A stretch of DNA of 64,000 nucleotides from contig OY992836.1 of the NCBI GenBank assembly GCA_963921425.1, forward strand, positions 20,377,889 through 20,441,888. Reading direction: 5' to 3'. The stretch comes from Dryas octopetala. Taxonomy: Eukaryota; Streptophyta; Magnoliopsida; Rosales; Rosaceae. Below are positions 46,764 through 58,360 of the stretch, in pieces; the stretch's first letter is position 1, and every line of letters begins with the position of its first letter. The notes under the pieces were generated by a model. That model was not told where the DNA came from, ran no database searches, and saw only the letters and a list, made by a program, of their open reading frames with translations. Made by a program: the position numbers and the translations under genes.

Positions 46764-46856
46764 TTTTTTTCTTTTTAGAGAAATGGGAGATTGAATTTGG
46801 GTGCCGGGGATAATTCTATAATCCTTTCAACCGGACTACCTCACCAACTGCATGTT
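46764..46856 (-). mobile_element. tRNA-type SINE, minus strand
   Basis: On the minus strand: GTTGGTGAGGTAGTCCGG (A-box-like), later AAATTCAATCTCCC (B-box-like), then CTCT and an A-rich tail. It is flanked by AACATTAATT (46754-46763) and AACTTTAATT (46857-46866), one mismatch in 10. Length 93 bp is short for a SINE but the order of parts is right. Confidence 0.55.
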
Positions 46857-47255
46857 AACTTTAATTACAGTACTATGCATGTTGTGTAATCTATGTTATG
46901 CTACATATCATGAAAAAATAGAATTTAATTAAAAGGATGGAGGGTGCTTAATTAGCGATATGTATTAATCTAAACAATTTAAGGTAAATACAATTCTTGG
47001 GGGGAGGTCGTGCAAAGTTCTAAATTAAGATGGCCCTAATTAAGAGTAAGAATTTATGACTCGCTTGTTACACTAAATTGAATTGCACTAAATTGAGTTA
47101 GAAACCTGCACAAGTCCCCTATATATAGTATCCTTCCAACTACGTACATAGGATAATTCGAATTGTATTTGACTGAATTATACTAAAGTTATGAATAAAG
47201 AATTTTAATGTACAAGTTGTTATGTTACATATAGTAATAGAGGAATGCTATCACT

Positions 47256-47490
47256 ATAACTCCAAGGTGTTGGAGGTTAGGAGTTGGTTTATTGGTGTAG
47301 CTATAAACCCAAGTACTCAAGTGCAAGTCTTCCGTTCGACTATTGGAGTCAGGTAGTAAGGGAGGTAAAATCCCTTGTGAATCGATCCTCTAGGTCTGGC
47401 GTGAATTGTTTGCATTTAACTGGTTCAAGGGCTTAGTCTGATGCGCGAAAGCTGGTTCAGGATACCCTCGGTTAAAAAAAAAAAAAAAAA
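47256..47490 (+). mobile_element. SINE with poly(A) tail and target-site duplication
   Basis: 235 bp ending in a 17-A run. A-box-like TGGTGTAGCTA and B-box-like GTTCGACTATTGG lie in the first half, followed by a GC-richer body (AGTCTGATGCGCGAAAGC). The duplicated target is AATGCTATCACT (47244-47255; right copy TGCTATCACT at 47491-47500 with its first AA merged in the A-tail). Third retroposon within 1.3 kb. Confidence 0.8.
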
Positions 47491-48144
47491 TGCTATCACT
47501 TTCTCCAATTTACCTTCTCCACTAACATTCTTCTTTATTATTTATTTTTATTTCGCAATGTATTTTTAATAATTTGATTCACCGTTTGTTTATTTGATAA
47601 CGATTATATGATCAAACGATTTATAATTTAGTTAATTTTTTTACAGAGATAATATTTAAATAATTATCTAAAAAATAAATGATTTTGATCATTAAAACAC
47701 ATTATAGAATGAGAATATTAAAGAAAAAAATTGGTAGAGAATGTGTATAGCATTTCCTGTATTAATAATATTTATGATAATATATATAATATATCTCGTG
47801 AATTGGGAAAGAAAAAGGAAATGGATGGGAATATTCCTTTATTTTTGCGCCAGACAAAAGGGATATTCAGAAGTACGATATGGGGGAATATAGCGACACG
47901 TGTCACGAGGAGAATCTCTTTTCATTGCTTTCCTTTCCTTTGTAAAAAACAAAAACAAAAACAAAGAAATTAAGAAGGAGGGAGAGAGAATCTGCAGAAA
48001 AGGTGTGGGTTGGAGCCTTGTACTAGAAGACTGGTTTTAGAAAGAGACCAACCATCATTATTGCACCCTCTCTCTTTCTCACTCCTAGGCTCCTAGCTCG
48101 TCCTCTCTATCTGTAACAGATAAAGAAAGAGAATTCGATGCAAT

Positions 48145-48149
<5 letters not shown>

Positions 48150-48203
<54 letters not shown>
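48150..48203. repeat. (CT)n microsatellite
   Basis: Uninterrupted TCTCTC run of about 53 bp, then CCCCCATG. Pure and long, so probably length-polymorphic. Confidence 0.95.
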
Positions 48204-48206
<3 letters not shown>

Positions 48207-48684
48207 CCATGTAGCTTGATCATTTTCAGTAGAAAAGGTATTCCTATTAACTGCTAGCATCTTTGCCTGCAAATAATGGGCCTTGAATTGGATTGATCGA
48301 CCATTTCGATCTTTGATTGTTTAGTTGCAACTTGCATGCAGCCATCACCCAAGCCATGCATGCATGCAGGCAGCAAATTAGGTAATACCTAGATAGTAAT
48401 TGAAGAAAGGGCATGCCTAGATTATATACAAGTGATATCCAAATTAAAGTATTGCGAGATCGAGAGACTATGGACGATCAATGAAACTTTATCTCTAAGA
48501 GCCACTAATTAAGCACAAGTCACCTTATAACGATCAAATAACTCAAGTTTTTACTGTTTATTGCATTCTGGTTGAGACTGTTATTGGATGCCATGTATGT
48601 TTTTCTTTACAATGCATTCTTCTTGAGAGTGAAGTGGTGTGATCTCTCCCTAGCTTTTTCATTGTTACTTAAAAGTTAAAATTC

Positions 48685-48700
48685 TTTAGCACAAAAAGAT
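48685..48700 (+). mobile_element. Micro-insertion TTTAGCAC + A5 + GAT
   Basis: A 16-bp insert between two exact 13-bp copies of AAAGTTAAAATTC (48672-48684 and 48701-48713). It resembles the other micro-retroposons but has a short A-run and a 3' GAT, so membership in the class is less sure. Confidence 0.5.
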
Positions 48701-50924
48701 AAAGTTAAAATTCACCTTTCATGAGCTGTAATATTCCATTAATTATCATCATTTTTGAGTGATCGTGAAAAATCCTCAATCATATTTTTCCAATTGAGAG
48801 CTCATTTTGATCGATTAAAATTCACCTTTCATGTATTGTATGTATGTGTTGTCCATATGCTTGATGTCAAAATCTACAAGCCAGCTATCGAAGTGGGTAT
48901 ATTTGTTATCTACAAGTACAACCTATTTGAGTCCTCTTCATATATTCACATATATATACGTTCAATTCATCATTTAATTGTAAGCGGAATCCGGATTAAT
49001 TGTTAAGGAGGTTCAGAACCCCATAAAAATTCCCCAAAAAAATGCATAGAGAATCTTCTTACCTTCTTACCCACTTCATTAAAGTGAATAGCAGAAGAAG
49101 ATTCCCGTCTTTATTATTCTTTTGGAGGGTGGTAATGGGTTTTCAAAGCCCTTTAAGCTTTAAGCTTTGTGCATGGCCTCCTGGTTTTGTTCCCTTAATT
49201 TAGAGTCGTAGAATTAAAACGAATGAAGATATTCCTTTCCTCAGAGACATATATTAAATATTATATTCTTTTTAACATGAATATATGAATGTTTTATCTT
49301 TTTATTAGATATTCCCTTCTCAGCTAGCTAGCTCTGAATGCACTCAATTTCACAACCATTATGCAACTTTTGAAACCAAAAAGAAAGTGTTGCATGCACC
49401 ATGCTGCATGGAATATTAGTAAATCTCGATACTAATCCCACTTGAATATGTCCTCTTTTTCTTCTCTTTTTCTCTCTCTCCAGTTGGGTTTGGGTGGTAG
49501 TAAAAATTTAAAAATAATAATAATACGGATGATTTATAGTATATGCTAGCTAGCACCTCCCAAAGCTTTTCTCATTCGATTTAGTATTTAATCATCATAG
49601 AATCATTAATACATATAATATGTGAATGATAGAATACTTTGGTAAGGGTACCCTCAAAGTACCACTTGGCCGTAGACGTGTCCGATATCTACAATCTGCT
49701 GCAGCTTTGGACTTTGGAACGAGCTTTCGGGTGGTTGGAGTTTCGATGTGATACTTACATCACAACCATGGAATCCACCAATTCTTTTTGACCCTTTTGT
49801 GGACTGCTAACATTTTTACTGTTCAATACGAAGTTACGAACCCAAAAGCATATGTAATTTGTCCACTAAATTTTGCTAATAAAATGATACGTCAATACAG
49901 ACATAATATATTATCTTACATGTTAGTAATAATTGATTTAGAATGGACTTATATTTGAATAAATGCAATAATTTTTCACTATATTTTATAAATTGGATTT
50001 TGCAGACATATATATATAGTTGGTAAATTAATGTAGTAATACTCTATTTGATTTATTTGATGGGGGATGGTGTTGTGTGTACCTGATTTGAGCCATTAAT
50101 CCACGGGCGCCACTTACATATCACAAGCCATGTGTATCTTATACTAAATGAGCAAATGCCTAGTTGAAGTAAAGAGTCCACTAATTATGGATAAACAAAA
50201 AATTAATTTAATACATATGTAGTTTAGAATAAGAAGAAGAATAATGGGTTTTATTTTTGGGGGACAGAATAATATGTTCATATATAAATTAAAAAGTAAG
50301 AAATAAAATAATGAATAAAAAAAAGAAAGGGGGGAAAAAGTAGAGCAAGAGTAAGAAGAAGAATCATCTTTTATTTTGGTGAATTTGAATTTGGTACACA
50401 GAGAGACAGAGAGACTATTGAGTCCAAAGCTAGCTGCAGGGGCTCCAACCACATGACCCTCTGCTGTCAGACTCCTTGATTCCTTCTCTTCTCTCTCTCG
50501 GTTTTTTAGCTTTTCTTTGCCTTTGTTCTTTGCAAGAAGTTACCATCCCTCTTTATCCTCCTCCTCTTGCCTTTTCTTTTCTTTCTCTCTCTCTCTCTCT
50601 CTGCCTCTTTCTAATTTCTCTCTCTTTAAACCCCACTTTATTCCCTTGAACTCACCCTAAAAAGAAGACGATCCTACCTCGATCCTCCTTGTGTTCAGAA
50701 ACAACATCCTTTGCCTTTCTCTCTCTCTCAATCTCTCACAAACAGTTGAATACAAGCTCCAACCTAGGAAATAGAAAGAGCCAAACACCCTCTTTTGCCA
50801 ATATTGTTTTGTTTGTTCCCACAAACGACATACCCTCTTCTTGTTTGAGCATGATCAACTACATCATTTTCTAATTAAAACACTAGTACGTGCTAGCTCA
50901 ACAAATTCATTATATTTTAGTTAA

Positions 50925-53204
50925 ATGGCATCACCCTCACCTTCAGAACTAAGCCTGGAGTGCAAGCCCCACAGCTATTCCATGCTCCTCAAATCCTTTG
51001 GAGACCATGACCAGAGCAATACACAGAAGCTTGAAGACTTCCTTTCTCGCCTCGAAGAAGAGCGACTCAAGATTGATGCCTTCAAGCGCGAGCTCCCTCT
51101 TTCCATGCAACTCCTCACCACTGGTACTACATACATGCATGTCAATCTCTTTCATCACTTGCTTTCTTGCCAGCCATCAATGGATATTCATGTTCTTTGC
51201 CTTCAAGTTTTCATTAGCTCCCAACCCTTTTTCTTTATCATCCCTAGCCTTTTCCATTTATTGAAGTGAGAGCTATATATTTGTATTGCTTTATATTTCT
51301 CTAAGTCCAAAGCAGTCAGTTGTTCAACATGTATTTTCTAAAGACTTAAAAGCCACAAAAAAAAAAAAAAAAAAGGACAAATGAATGTAAAGATAAAGAC
51401 AATAAGAAATTAAAATATACAGAAACTTATTGTGAGTTTTGGTGATTTGGTTCTTTTTAATTTTCAAGACAATGCATGTCAATGTTCATGAGCCTAAATT
51501 ATTTTTTGTTACCAAAAATATGTTTTTTTCCTTTATTTACTAATTAAATCAATATTACAATTGTTTATCTAGCTGTGGAGGCTTCAAGGCAACAACTACA
51601 GGCATACAGAGCAAATCAAGGGACAACAAATAGGCCAGTCCTTGAAGAATTCATACCCCTCAAACACTCAACCTCTGAAGCCTCAGAAAAAACTACAAAC
51701 AGTTGTGACAAAGCAAATTGGATGACATCTGCCCAACTATGGAGCCAAGCAACAAGCCATGATCATAATATTATTGCAACCAAACCCCAATCCACAACAA
51801 TATCATCATCCCCAAAAGAACCAACCGACCTTGGCTTCAATGTGACCCCCAAGCAGCATCAGAGATCATATGGAGGAGGAGCTTTCCTTCCATTTTCCAA
51901 AGATCGAAACTCAAGCCCACCGCTGCTAAGGCCTCTTCCAGAGTTGGCTCTGGCCAGCTCTGCGGAGGTCCATAATAAGGCTGAGATTTTGGAGGACAAG
52001 ACTACTCACCATGAGAATGGAAATATTTCTAATTGTGATCAACAAGGTGTTAAGGGTATTACTGGGAATTCCATACCAGAGGGACATGCAAATAGTACCA
52101 CTGCCGCCGCTTCGGCCACCACCACGACTCAAACTCATAGGAAGGCAAGGAGGTGTTGGTCGCCGGACTTGCACCGGAGATTCGTTAATGCCCTTCAAAT
52201 GCTTGGTGGTTCTCAAGGTATACGTACGTAATTGATTTTTTATCAAAATTAATTAAGTCGCTATCTATAATTATTTGTATATACAATTCCATATATATCT
52301 GATATTTTGTTTTTGTTTTGAATGTTTAATTTGACAGTGGCCACACCAAAACAGATCAGGGAGCTGATGAAGGTTGACGGTTTGACCAACGATGAAGTTA
52401 AAAGTCACCTGCAGGTACATATGTCTCTATCTCTTTTCTGATACATGCAGGCACGCATGAAATGTGTGTTTATATGCACCCTTGACCCTTTGTACTATGT
52501 ATGTTTTACTACAGTACTGACACCACTGCATATTCTGAATTCGTATTGAATATTTTGACCAACCATTCGTAAATTATGATAGGCAAAGTTGCACTAGGTA
52601 CATTAATTATTAATCATCATGTTTCATGTATATTTGTTTTCAGTGACATGGTAGTTAATAATTAGAGTTTGATTTTAATTTGCTACAGAAGTACAGGCTG
52701 CACACTAGACGACCGAGCCCAAGCTCACAAGTATCTGGAGCTCCGACACCCCAGCTGGTAGTCCTAGGTGGCATCTGGGTCCCACCAGAGTACGCTGCAG
52801 CCCACGGTGGGTCCACAGCCCTTTACAGCCCACACCCAGGCTCCCATGCACCAACACACCACTACTGCGCCACCCCAATGACGCCCCAAGATTTCTACAC
52901 CGCCGCAGCAGCGCCGCCGCCGCAGCCGCCGTCGTCCCACCACCAGCTGCACCACCACACGCTCCACCACCAGCTCCACGTGTACAGGAGGAGCGCCTCC
53001 CACACGCAGAGCTCCACGCCAGAATCCGACGTCCACCGAGGGCCCGGTGACCGCTCGGAGAGCATCGAAGACGGCAAGTCCGAGAGCAGCAGCTGGAAGG
53101 GTGGTGAGAGTGGCGAGAATAACGGAGGACAGAGAAAAGGCTTGGCTGCCAGGAGAGAAGACGGTGAGGAAAGCAATGGAAGTCAGATCACGCTCAAGTT
53201 CTGA
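50925..53204 (+). CDS. EFM: EFM/HHO-type GARP (MYB-like) transcription factor
   Basis: Nuclear regulator; Arabidopsis EFM represses FT in leaves and acts with JMJ30. Exons 50925-51123, 51573-52217, 52338-52414 and 52689-53204 total 1437 nt = 478 codons plus stop, all in phase. The N-terminus [20 protein letters not shown] and [22 protein letters not shown] (coiled coil) is the HHO/EFM hallmark, followed by [11 protein letters not shown] and [10 protein letters not shown]. The GARP domain, residues ~255-315, is split over exons 2-4: [50 protein letters not shown]. The C-terminus has [13 protein letters not shown], His/Pro-rich repeats and a charged tail. The related HHO/NIGT1 proteins are nitrate or phosphate regulators, so EFM is the best but not the only reading. 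A CT-rich leader precedes the ATG. Confidence 0.93.
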
Positions 53205-54683
53205 TCATGCGGGAAGGTTTAGGGTTTTAGGATTAGGATGACTAAGATTAATTAGGGTAATTAGTGTTTAATTCTAAATTTATTATTTATGAGATATATC
53301 GATTATCGAATGAGTGTGTGAGTGCTAGAGAGGGTAAAAATGTCATAACGGAAAAAGTGAGAGTTTGTTTTGATTTCCTTCCTTTAGATTGATTCTATCT
53401 GAACCAATAATTCACATCTATTCACACTTTTATATACTAGCATATTAATTAAGATGGATGTGCTTTCCGGATGTATTATAGAGTACACCAAAAGTTCTTG
53501 AATAAATAGACCATCTGTATTTAAACAGTATTTGCCCTTTAATGTCACGTTAAGCATATTATTTGGAGAAGGTTTGTGGGTGGCTGGTCTTAATTATATT
53601 GTGATAGCCTTTTCTTCTAGGCTTGATTGAGTGTGTGGGCCTTGATTCATAGCCTACAAAGTTTAAGTTTGGGCCTTTTAAAGTGCCCATTAGTAGGGCC
53701 AAGCCCAATAGGTACAGACCGACCAACTCAAACTGAGTTCAATAAGAGTATCACGAACAAAATTTTAATGTTTGCTCAATATTCAAGAAGAAGCTTCGAG
53801 TAAGGATATAATTACTTTTAAAAAAGCAACAACATTATCTTAATTTAAGAAAAGTAACAACATCTTCTCTATTTAGACTTTTACGCACTAATCCACAAGA
53901 ATTTTGAAGTGTAGTGGAACCATTTTTTATCATCCTAAAAAGTGAAAGAAGAAGGGAAAGACATTTTCTGAGGCCAGAAATTATGGTTAGGATCCAAATA
54001 ACTAATGGCACAATAAACTTGTTGGTTGAACTGACCATGTCTTGTGTTGTTGCGAGCCCAAAGAATTGGAGATTTTACTTTAGATTGTTGGTAAATCAAT
54101 CATTCGATTATGAATTACACACAAACTCAAAAACCGAGACTATAGTATCCAATTTATTAGGAAAAGAAACTCCCAACTCTAAAAATTAGGTCGCGAAAGA
54201 AGAGGCACCGAAAGTGCGTGCCTGACTTGACTTCTTTCCACCCTAAATCTCTCAGAAGCTTTCATAAAAACACACGACAATGGCCACTTTATTAAATTGC
54301 CTTTCTCTTTCTGTTGCTTGTTAGTTTTAAACAAATTCACAGGGGAAGAGGGATTACTTGTTGGCGTTAAAAGGTGTATATTCATTATTATTCCACACTC
54401 CAAAAAACCAAAGATAATGAGCTGCTTTCATGGAGCTAGCTAATAATCCACAGATAACTCTCATGCATGAGTAAACTTATACATTTAAGTGAAAATAAAA
54501 CAAAACATGTGACAAAGACTTATATTAGAAAACATGATGTAAATAGTACATCTCAAATAGAAGATGCTGATTCTCCATGACCTTGGAGTAAATATCTACA
54601 AAGACTTCATACACCATCACTTTCTTAAAAAAAAAACAGTGTGTGGGTGTCACAGATCACTCTTCTCAAAGTTCAACCTGATA
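53205..54683. other. Convergent intergenic region EFM / RRM gene
   Basis: Both 3' UTRs and AT-rich DNA. Short ORFs of 67-91 codons on either strand (53835-54403) lack recognisable motifs and are not called. Confidence 0.55.
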
Positions 54684-57600
54684 TCATGCATTGCCAATTG
54701 TCAGCATTCCGTCCCTCCTTAAGCCAACATCATCAACACCATCTTCCAACATTGTTGTATCAAAGACCGACTGCAACCAAAATGGTTTATAAAGTTAATT
54801 CCTCTCACCACAATCTAAGAATTCACAATACAGATAAAAGTTTAGCACTTGGTACATAACATCAAAAGTGAGTTTTGAGGGTTTGAGATCCAGCAAACCA
54901 AATTTTGGGCTTCACATTTAACAATGTCCATCGGCCCAACTCAAATGGAAGTTGAAAGCTTCTTTATGGCAAAATGAATAATCAAAATATATTCCCCAAC
55001 TCTTACAAAAAAAAAAATCAAAAATATATTCTAAAGAAGGACAAAAAGCTAGATAGTTTTGCCTTCAATTCATAGATAGACCTAAAAAAAATGCTCGTTC
55101 CCATTTACATTGTTTTCCTGTACATTAAGCTTTAGAGTGAAGACACCAACCTGAAGTTCCTGTTCGCAGCTTTTAAGTCTTTCAGTGTAATCTCTTACTT
55201 GCATAAAGCATTTATGTAGCTGCAGATAATTTAAACAATATACATTAACTCCAAGCAATGTCCAGCAGAAGTTATTAACAACCAATCATAACCACTGAAA
55301 ATACCTTGGTCAACTGCATCTTATGGTGTGAAGAGCTCCTCTTTGCATTTATCAATGCATCCTCCAGTTTCTGCATAAGCAAATTCTCAGTGGGTTCAGC
55401 TTGGGAAATCAGAAAACTTGGAAAGAAGACACGCAGATTAAAGTGAAGGACTGCATGAGATAAGAGAGAACTTTTAGAAAAGAACACACCTTAGATTTCT
55501 TCTGTAAATCCATAACCAGTTTTCCTTCGTCTTCCAACCTCTCTTCCATCTGAGAAGTCTGAAAAACAAAATGAATCTTAGTGTCTTCTGCCAAGTTGCA
55601 AGGTAAGCTTTGAAGGTTTGTTATCTTCACTTTAAATGTCAACTGGCACAAATGCTTTTTTAGTGTAAGTGTGTGTGTGTGTGTGTGTGCATGTTTGTGG
55701 GTATTCATCTGCATGCATGTATATCTGACCATATTCTCTGATGAACAATTCACAGGTAGTTTCCATGAAATTATACTCAACTACCATAAAATCTGCCTAT
55801 TTCAAACCTATTGGATGCACAATTTTGGCCTTTTGAAGGCTTTATGAATCTTAGTTTCTTCTACCTTTCAGAAAATGGGGGTAAGCATAAAAAATAGAAG
55901 GTTGCAGGATAAGCTTTGGAGGTTTATTAAGGTGATTCCCATGCTCCAGTGTTTTCCTCTGGAAATGTGTGTGTGTGTGTGCGGGTAGGTGGGTTTTATC
56001 TGCATGCATGTACATGTGTCCACATTTTCTGATGAACAATTCACAGGTCAAATGTAGAAATTATGCTTAACTACCATAAAAAATAGAAGGTTACAGGATA
56101 ACCTATTGGATGCACAACTTTGGTCTCTACGAATTAATCCGACAATACTTCATTTACTTTTTTTTTTTTTGCCACAATACTTCATTTACTTAAATTCTTA
56201 AGTAAAGACGAACCTCCTTTTTTAATTCTTCAAGCCTTTGCAAGGACCCCTCAAGCTGTTCTTTTACCTGATATTTTTAACAGGTCAAATGAAAACAAAG
56301 CAACACTGTAATAAGATGGCACATTTATAAATGCATGCCACTCCCTTAGGAATAAAAGCTGAAAATACTGAACTTGCCTGATCATTGTAATCATCATTTG
56401 AATGAGATAAAGGGTCTCTACTCTGTCGGTCAATGGATTTTGGACTGCAGAAAATAAACCAGAACATAGTGATATAAACGTTTTTTCAAATGCCAATGTA
56501 TTAAACTTATGTGATTCAAAGTATCTTTCTTTCTGTTGGTCATCCCAAGAAACATGATTGCTACTCGACTGATGACATGACACAATAAGATCAACTTTAA
56601 CTCCCAACAGTATTTGGGACTCTACTATCTAGTTTTTCAAGCTAGGATACATACTTTCTCAGAGTGAAAATTCAACTAGATACAAATATGAAAAGCTAAC
56701 CAACAAACTCAGGATCGATTTAAATGCAATGATTAAAGTATTGACTTTCAAAATACGACAAGGTAAGCAATGTATGCAACATGTTAATAATTGTGCAAAA
56801 CACTACATAACCACAACAGATGCAAACAATTTTGCTATCAAAGCCACCTAACTTTGGCTTTATAATTCCCAAGTTTATGGAATCAAAATACGAAGCCCGG
56901 TTGCTCCATGGCTCGTGTCTAATGACAACCAACAAATTTTTTTTTTTTTTTTTTTTTTTCTAAGAAAATGGCAAGCAACAATTAGAATTGAAAACAAGGG
57001 TATCTTACCCATTCCATCTCCTTGACTGTTCATCTTTATCCTTGTCAACAACGTTATTATGAATGTTGGTCCTATCCATCTCCCTATCTCTATCAGAATC
57101 CAAAGTATGATGACCCCTTTCCCAACCCTGATCATGGTTCCTGCTGTGTTGTTGCTCGTCAACTTCCAAATCACCGTCTTGATCATGCTCTCTATCCATG
57201 AAATGATCCCTTCGTTGGTCATGATTACGCCCACGCTGATATTCTCTATCCCTCTCCTGATCCCTTTCTTGATCATGATCACGCACACGCTCATATCCTC
57301 TATCCCTTTCCTGATGGTGCTCGAGAGACCGGTCACGGTCACGCTCTCTTGACCGATCACTATTTCGGTCCCTGTATCGTTCCCTATCACGAATATCATA
57401 CTCCCTTTCATGGTCTCTACCTCCTCGATCCCAGTTCCTGCCCCTCACAACATTCTGCCGGAAACTTTCCCTCTCTCTACTAAAATTCAGTCTTCCACCA
57501 CCTCTAGTCTTCACTTCATTCACTCTGACAACTCGCCCATCAATAGTCTAATAATTCAAAGCTCCACAATGTCAAAGAGTATAAGATACTTTATCAACCA

Positions 57601-58011
57601 ATCACAGAGACCCTAGTTGCAAGTTGAATCACATGAAGGAATGAATACATACCCCGCCATCCATCTCATTGATGGCATCAATTGCCGACCGAGGGTTTCT
57701 GAAAGTAACGAAGCCATAGCATTTTCCTCTAGTCGAAGGATCATTGATAATCTGCAGGCCAAGAAAAAATTGAAGAATTGAAGAAGCAGCAGAAGAGTGA
57801 TACAAACCCCAAAAATGCTGAAAACCCTTGAAAGAAAAATTACAAAAAAAAAAATGGAGTGGGAGATGGAAAGCAGGGAGAGAAGAGATAGTTGACGGAC
57901 CTTAACGGCAACGACAGCACCGTAAAAATCAAAGACACTGCGAACGCTATCCTCAGTGGCGTTGTACGGAAGGCCTCCGACATAGACGGAGCTCTGGTCG
58001 TCGATCGTCAT
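54684..58011 (-). CDS. RRM protein with RD/RE-rich linker and C-terminal coiled coil
   Basis: Probable nuclear RNA-binding or splicing-associated protein. Exons (descending): 57901-58011, 57653-57751, 57009-57547, 56378-56444, 56214-56267, 55490-55558, 55305-55370, 55151-55219, 54684-54770; sum 1161 nt = 386 codons plus stop, all in phase. The RRM (~5-83) has RNP2 VYVGGLPYN and RNP1 GKCYGFVTF, and is followed by VVRVNEVKTR. Residues ~95-250 are RD, RE, DH and DR repeats of SR-like composition. The rest is a predicted coiled coil (QLEGSLQRLEELKKE, MEERLEDEGKLVMDLQKKS, LEDALINAKRS, YTERLKSCEQELQ) ending LTIGNA. Intron 4 has a GC donor (CAG/GCAAGT). I know similar plant proteins but cannot name an ortholog. 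Introns hold micro-insertions and a tandem duplication. Confidence 0.88.
54995..55015 (+). mobile_element. Micro-retroposon: CCCAACTCTTAC + A9
   Basis: A 21-bp insert between AATCAAAATATATTC (54980-54994) and AATCAAAAATATATTC (55016-55031); the copies differ by one A. It lies in the last intron of the RRM gene. Confidence 0.6.
55570..56120. repeat. ~290-bp tandem duplication in an RRM-gene intron
   Basis: Two diverged units share, in order, ATGAATCTTAGT, GATAAGCTTTG(A/G)AGG, a GT repeat, ATCTGCATGCATGTA, CTGATGAACAATTCACAGGT (near 55737 and 56029) and CCTATTGGATGCACAA. The offset is about 275-292 bp. Non-coding; it lies in intron 5. Confidence 0.8.
56160..56173 (-). mobile_element. Micro-retroposon: GGC + A11
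   Basis: The smallest case: 14 bp (eleven T then GCC on the plus strand) between exact 18-bp copies of ACAATACTTCATTTACTT (56142-56159 and 56174-56191). It lies in intron 5 of the RRM gene. Confidence 0.7.
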
Positions 58012-58085
58012 CGATCTCTTGCTCTCCCTCCCGCGTTCACTGTCGTCTATGTATCAACTTATCCTTGTCAATTACTTTACCAAAT

Positions 58086-58177
58086 GACGAACGACGTGTC
58101 GTTGTTCACTGTGAAACGAAGAAAAGACGACATGTCGTTGTTCACTGTGAAGCTACGAAGAAAGGACGATATGTCGT
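58086..58177. promoter_or_regulatory. Three 12-bp palindromes upstream of the RRM gene
   Basis: ACGACGTGTCGT (58091-58102), ACGACATGTCGT (58127-58138) and ACGATATGTCGT (58166-58177), two of them followed by TGTTCACTGTGAA and ACGAAGAAA. They are 36 and 39 bp apart and 80-166 bp upstream of the RRM start codon on the minus strand. The tandem unit suggests a duplicated cis element; the binding factor is unknown. Confidence 0.55.
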
Positions 58178-58338
58178 TTTCTCCCTGGAATATTAACAAC
58201 CCCTCAGCAAACAACTAGGTTTTGAGGTGTGTGTTAATGTTAAGTTGTTAACTGATAGTTTCCTCGAATATCGTTTTTTTTTTTTTGGCCTTTAAAGTAT
58301 AGATTTTCTTTAAATGGTTCAGATAGTTTTGTTGGTTT

Positions 58339-58360
58339 TTTCTCCAAAAAAAAAAGAAGA
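58339..58360 (+). mobile_element. Micro-retroposon: TTTCTCC + A-run + GAAGA
   Basis: A 22-bp insert between AGATAGTTTTGTTGGTTT (58321-58338) and AGATAATTTTGTTGGTTT (58361-58378), one mismatch in 18. The A-run is followed by GAAGA, so the tail is not pure. Confidence 0.6.

Larger units (their letters stand above)
47501..50924. other. EFM upstream region
   Basis: AT-rich with a 53-bp (CT)n at 48150-48203, one micro-insertion candidate (48685-48700) and a 19-bp direct repeat TTAAAATTCACCTTTCATG (~48706 and ~48818). From ~50460 the sequence becomes CT-rich ((CT)n at 50584-50601) and probably contains the EFM promoter and 5' UTR. No other gene is supported. Confidence 0.55.

Noticed and set aside
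57059..57411. Plus and minus off-frame ORFs (97 and 178 codons)
   Set aside because: Shadows of the repetitive RD/RE-coding exon 3 of the RRM gene.
58274..58290. T-run + GGCC as another micro-retroposon
   Set aside because: No direct repeat of useful length on the two sides.
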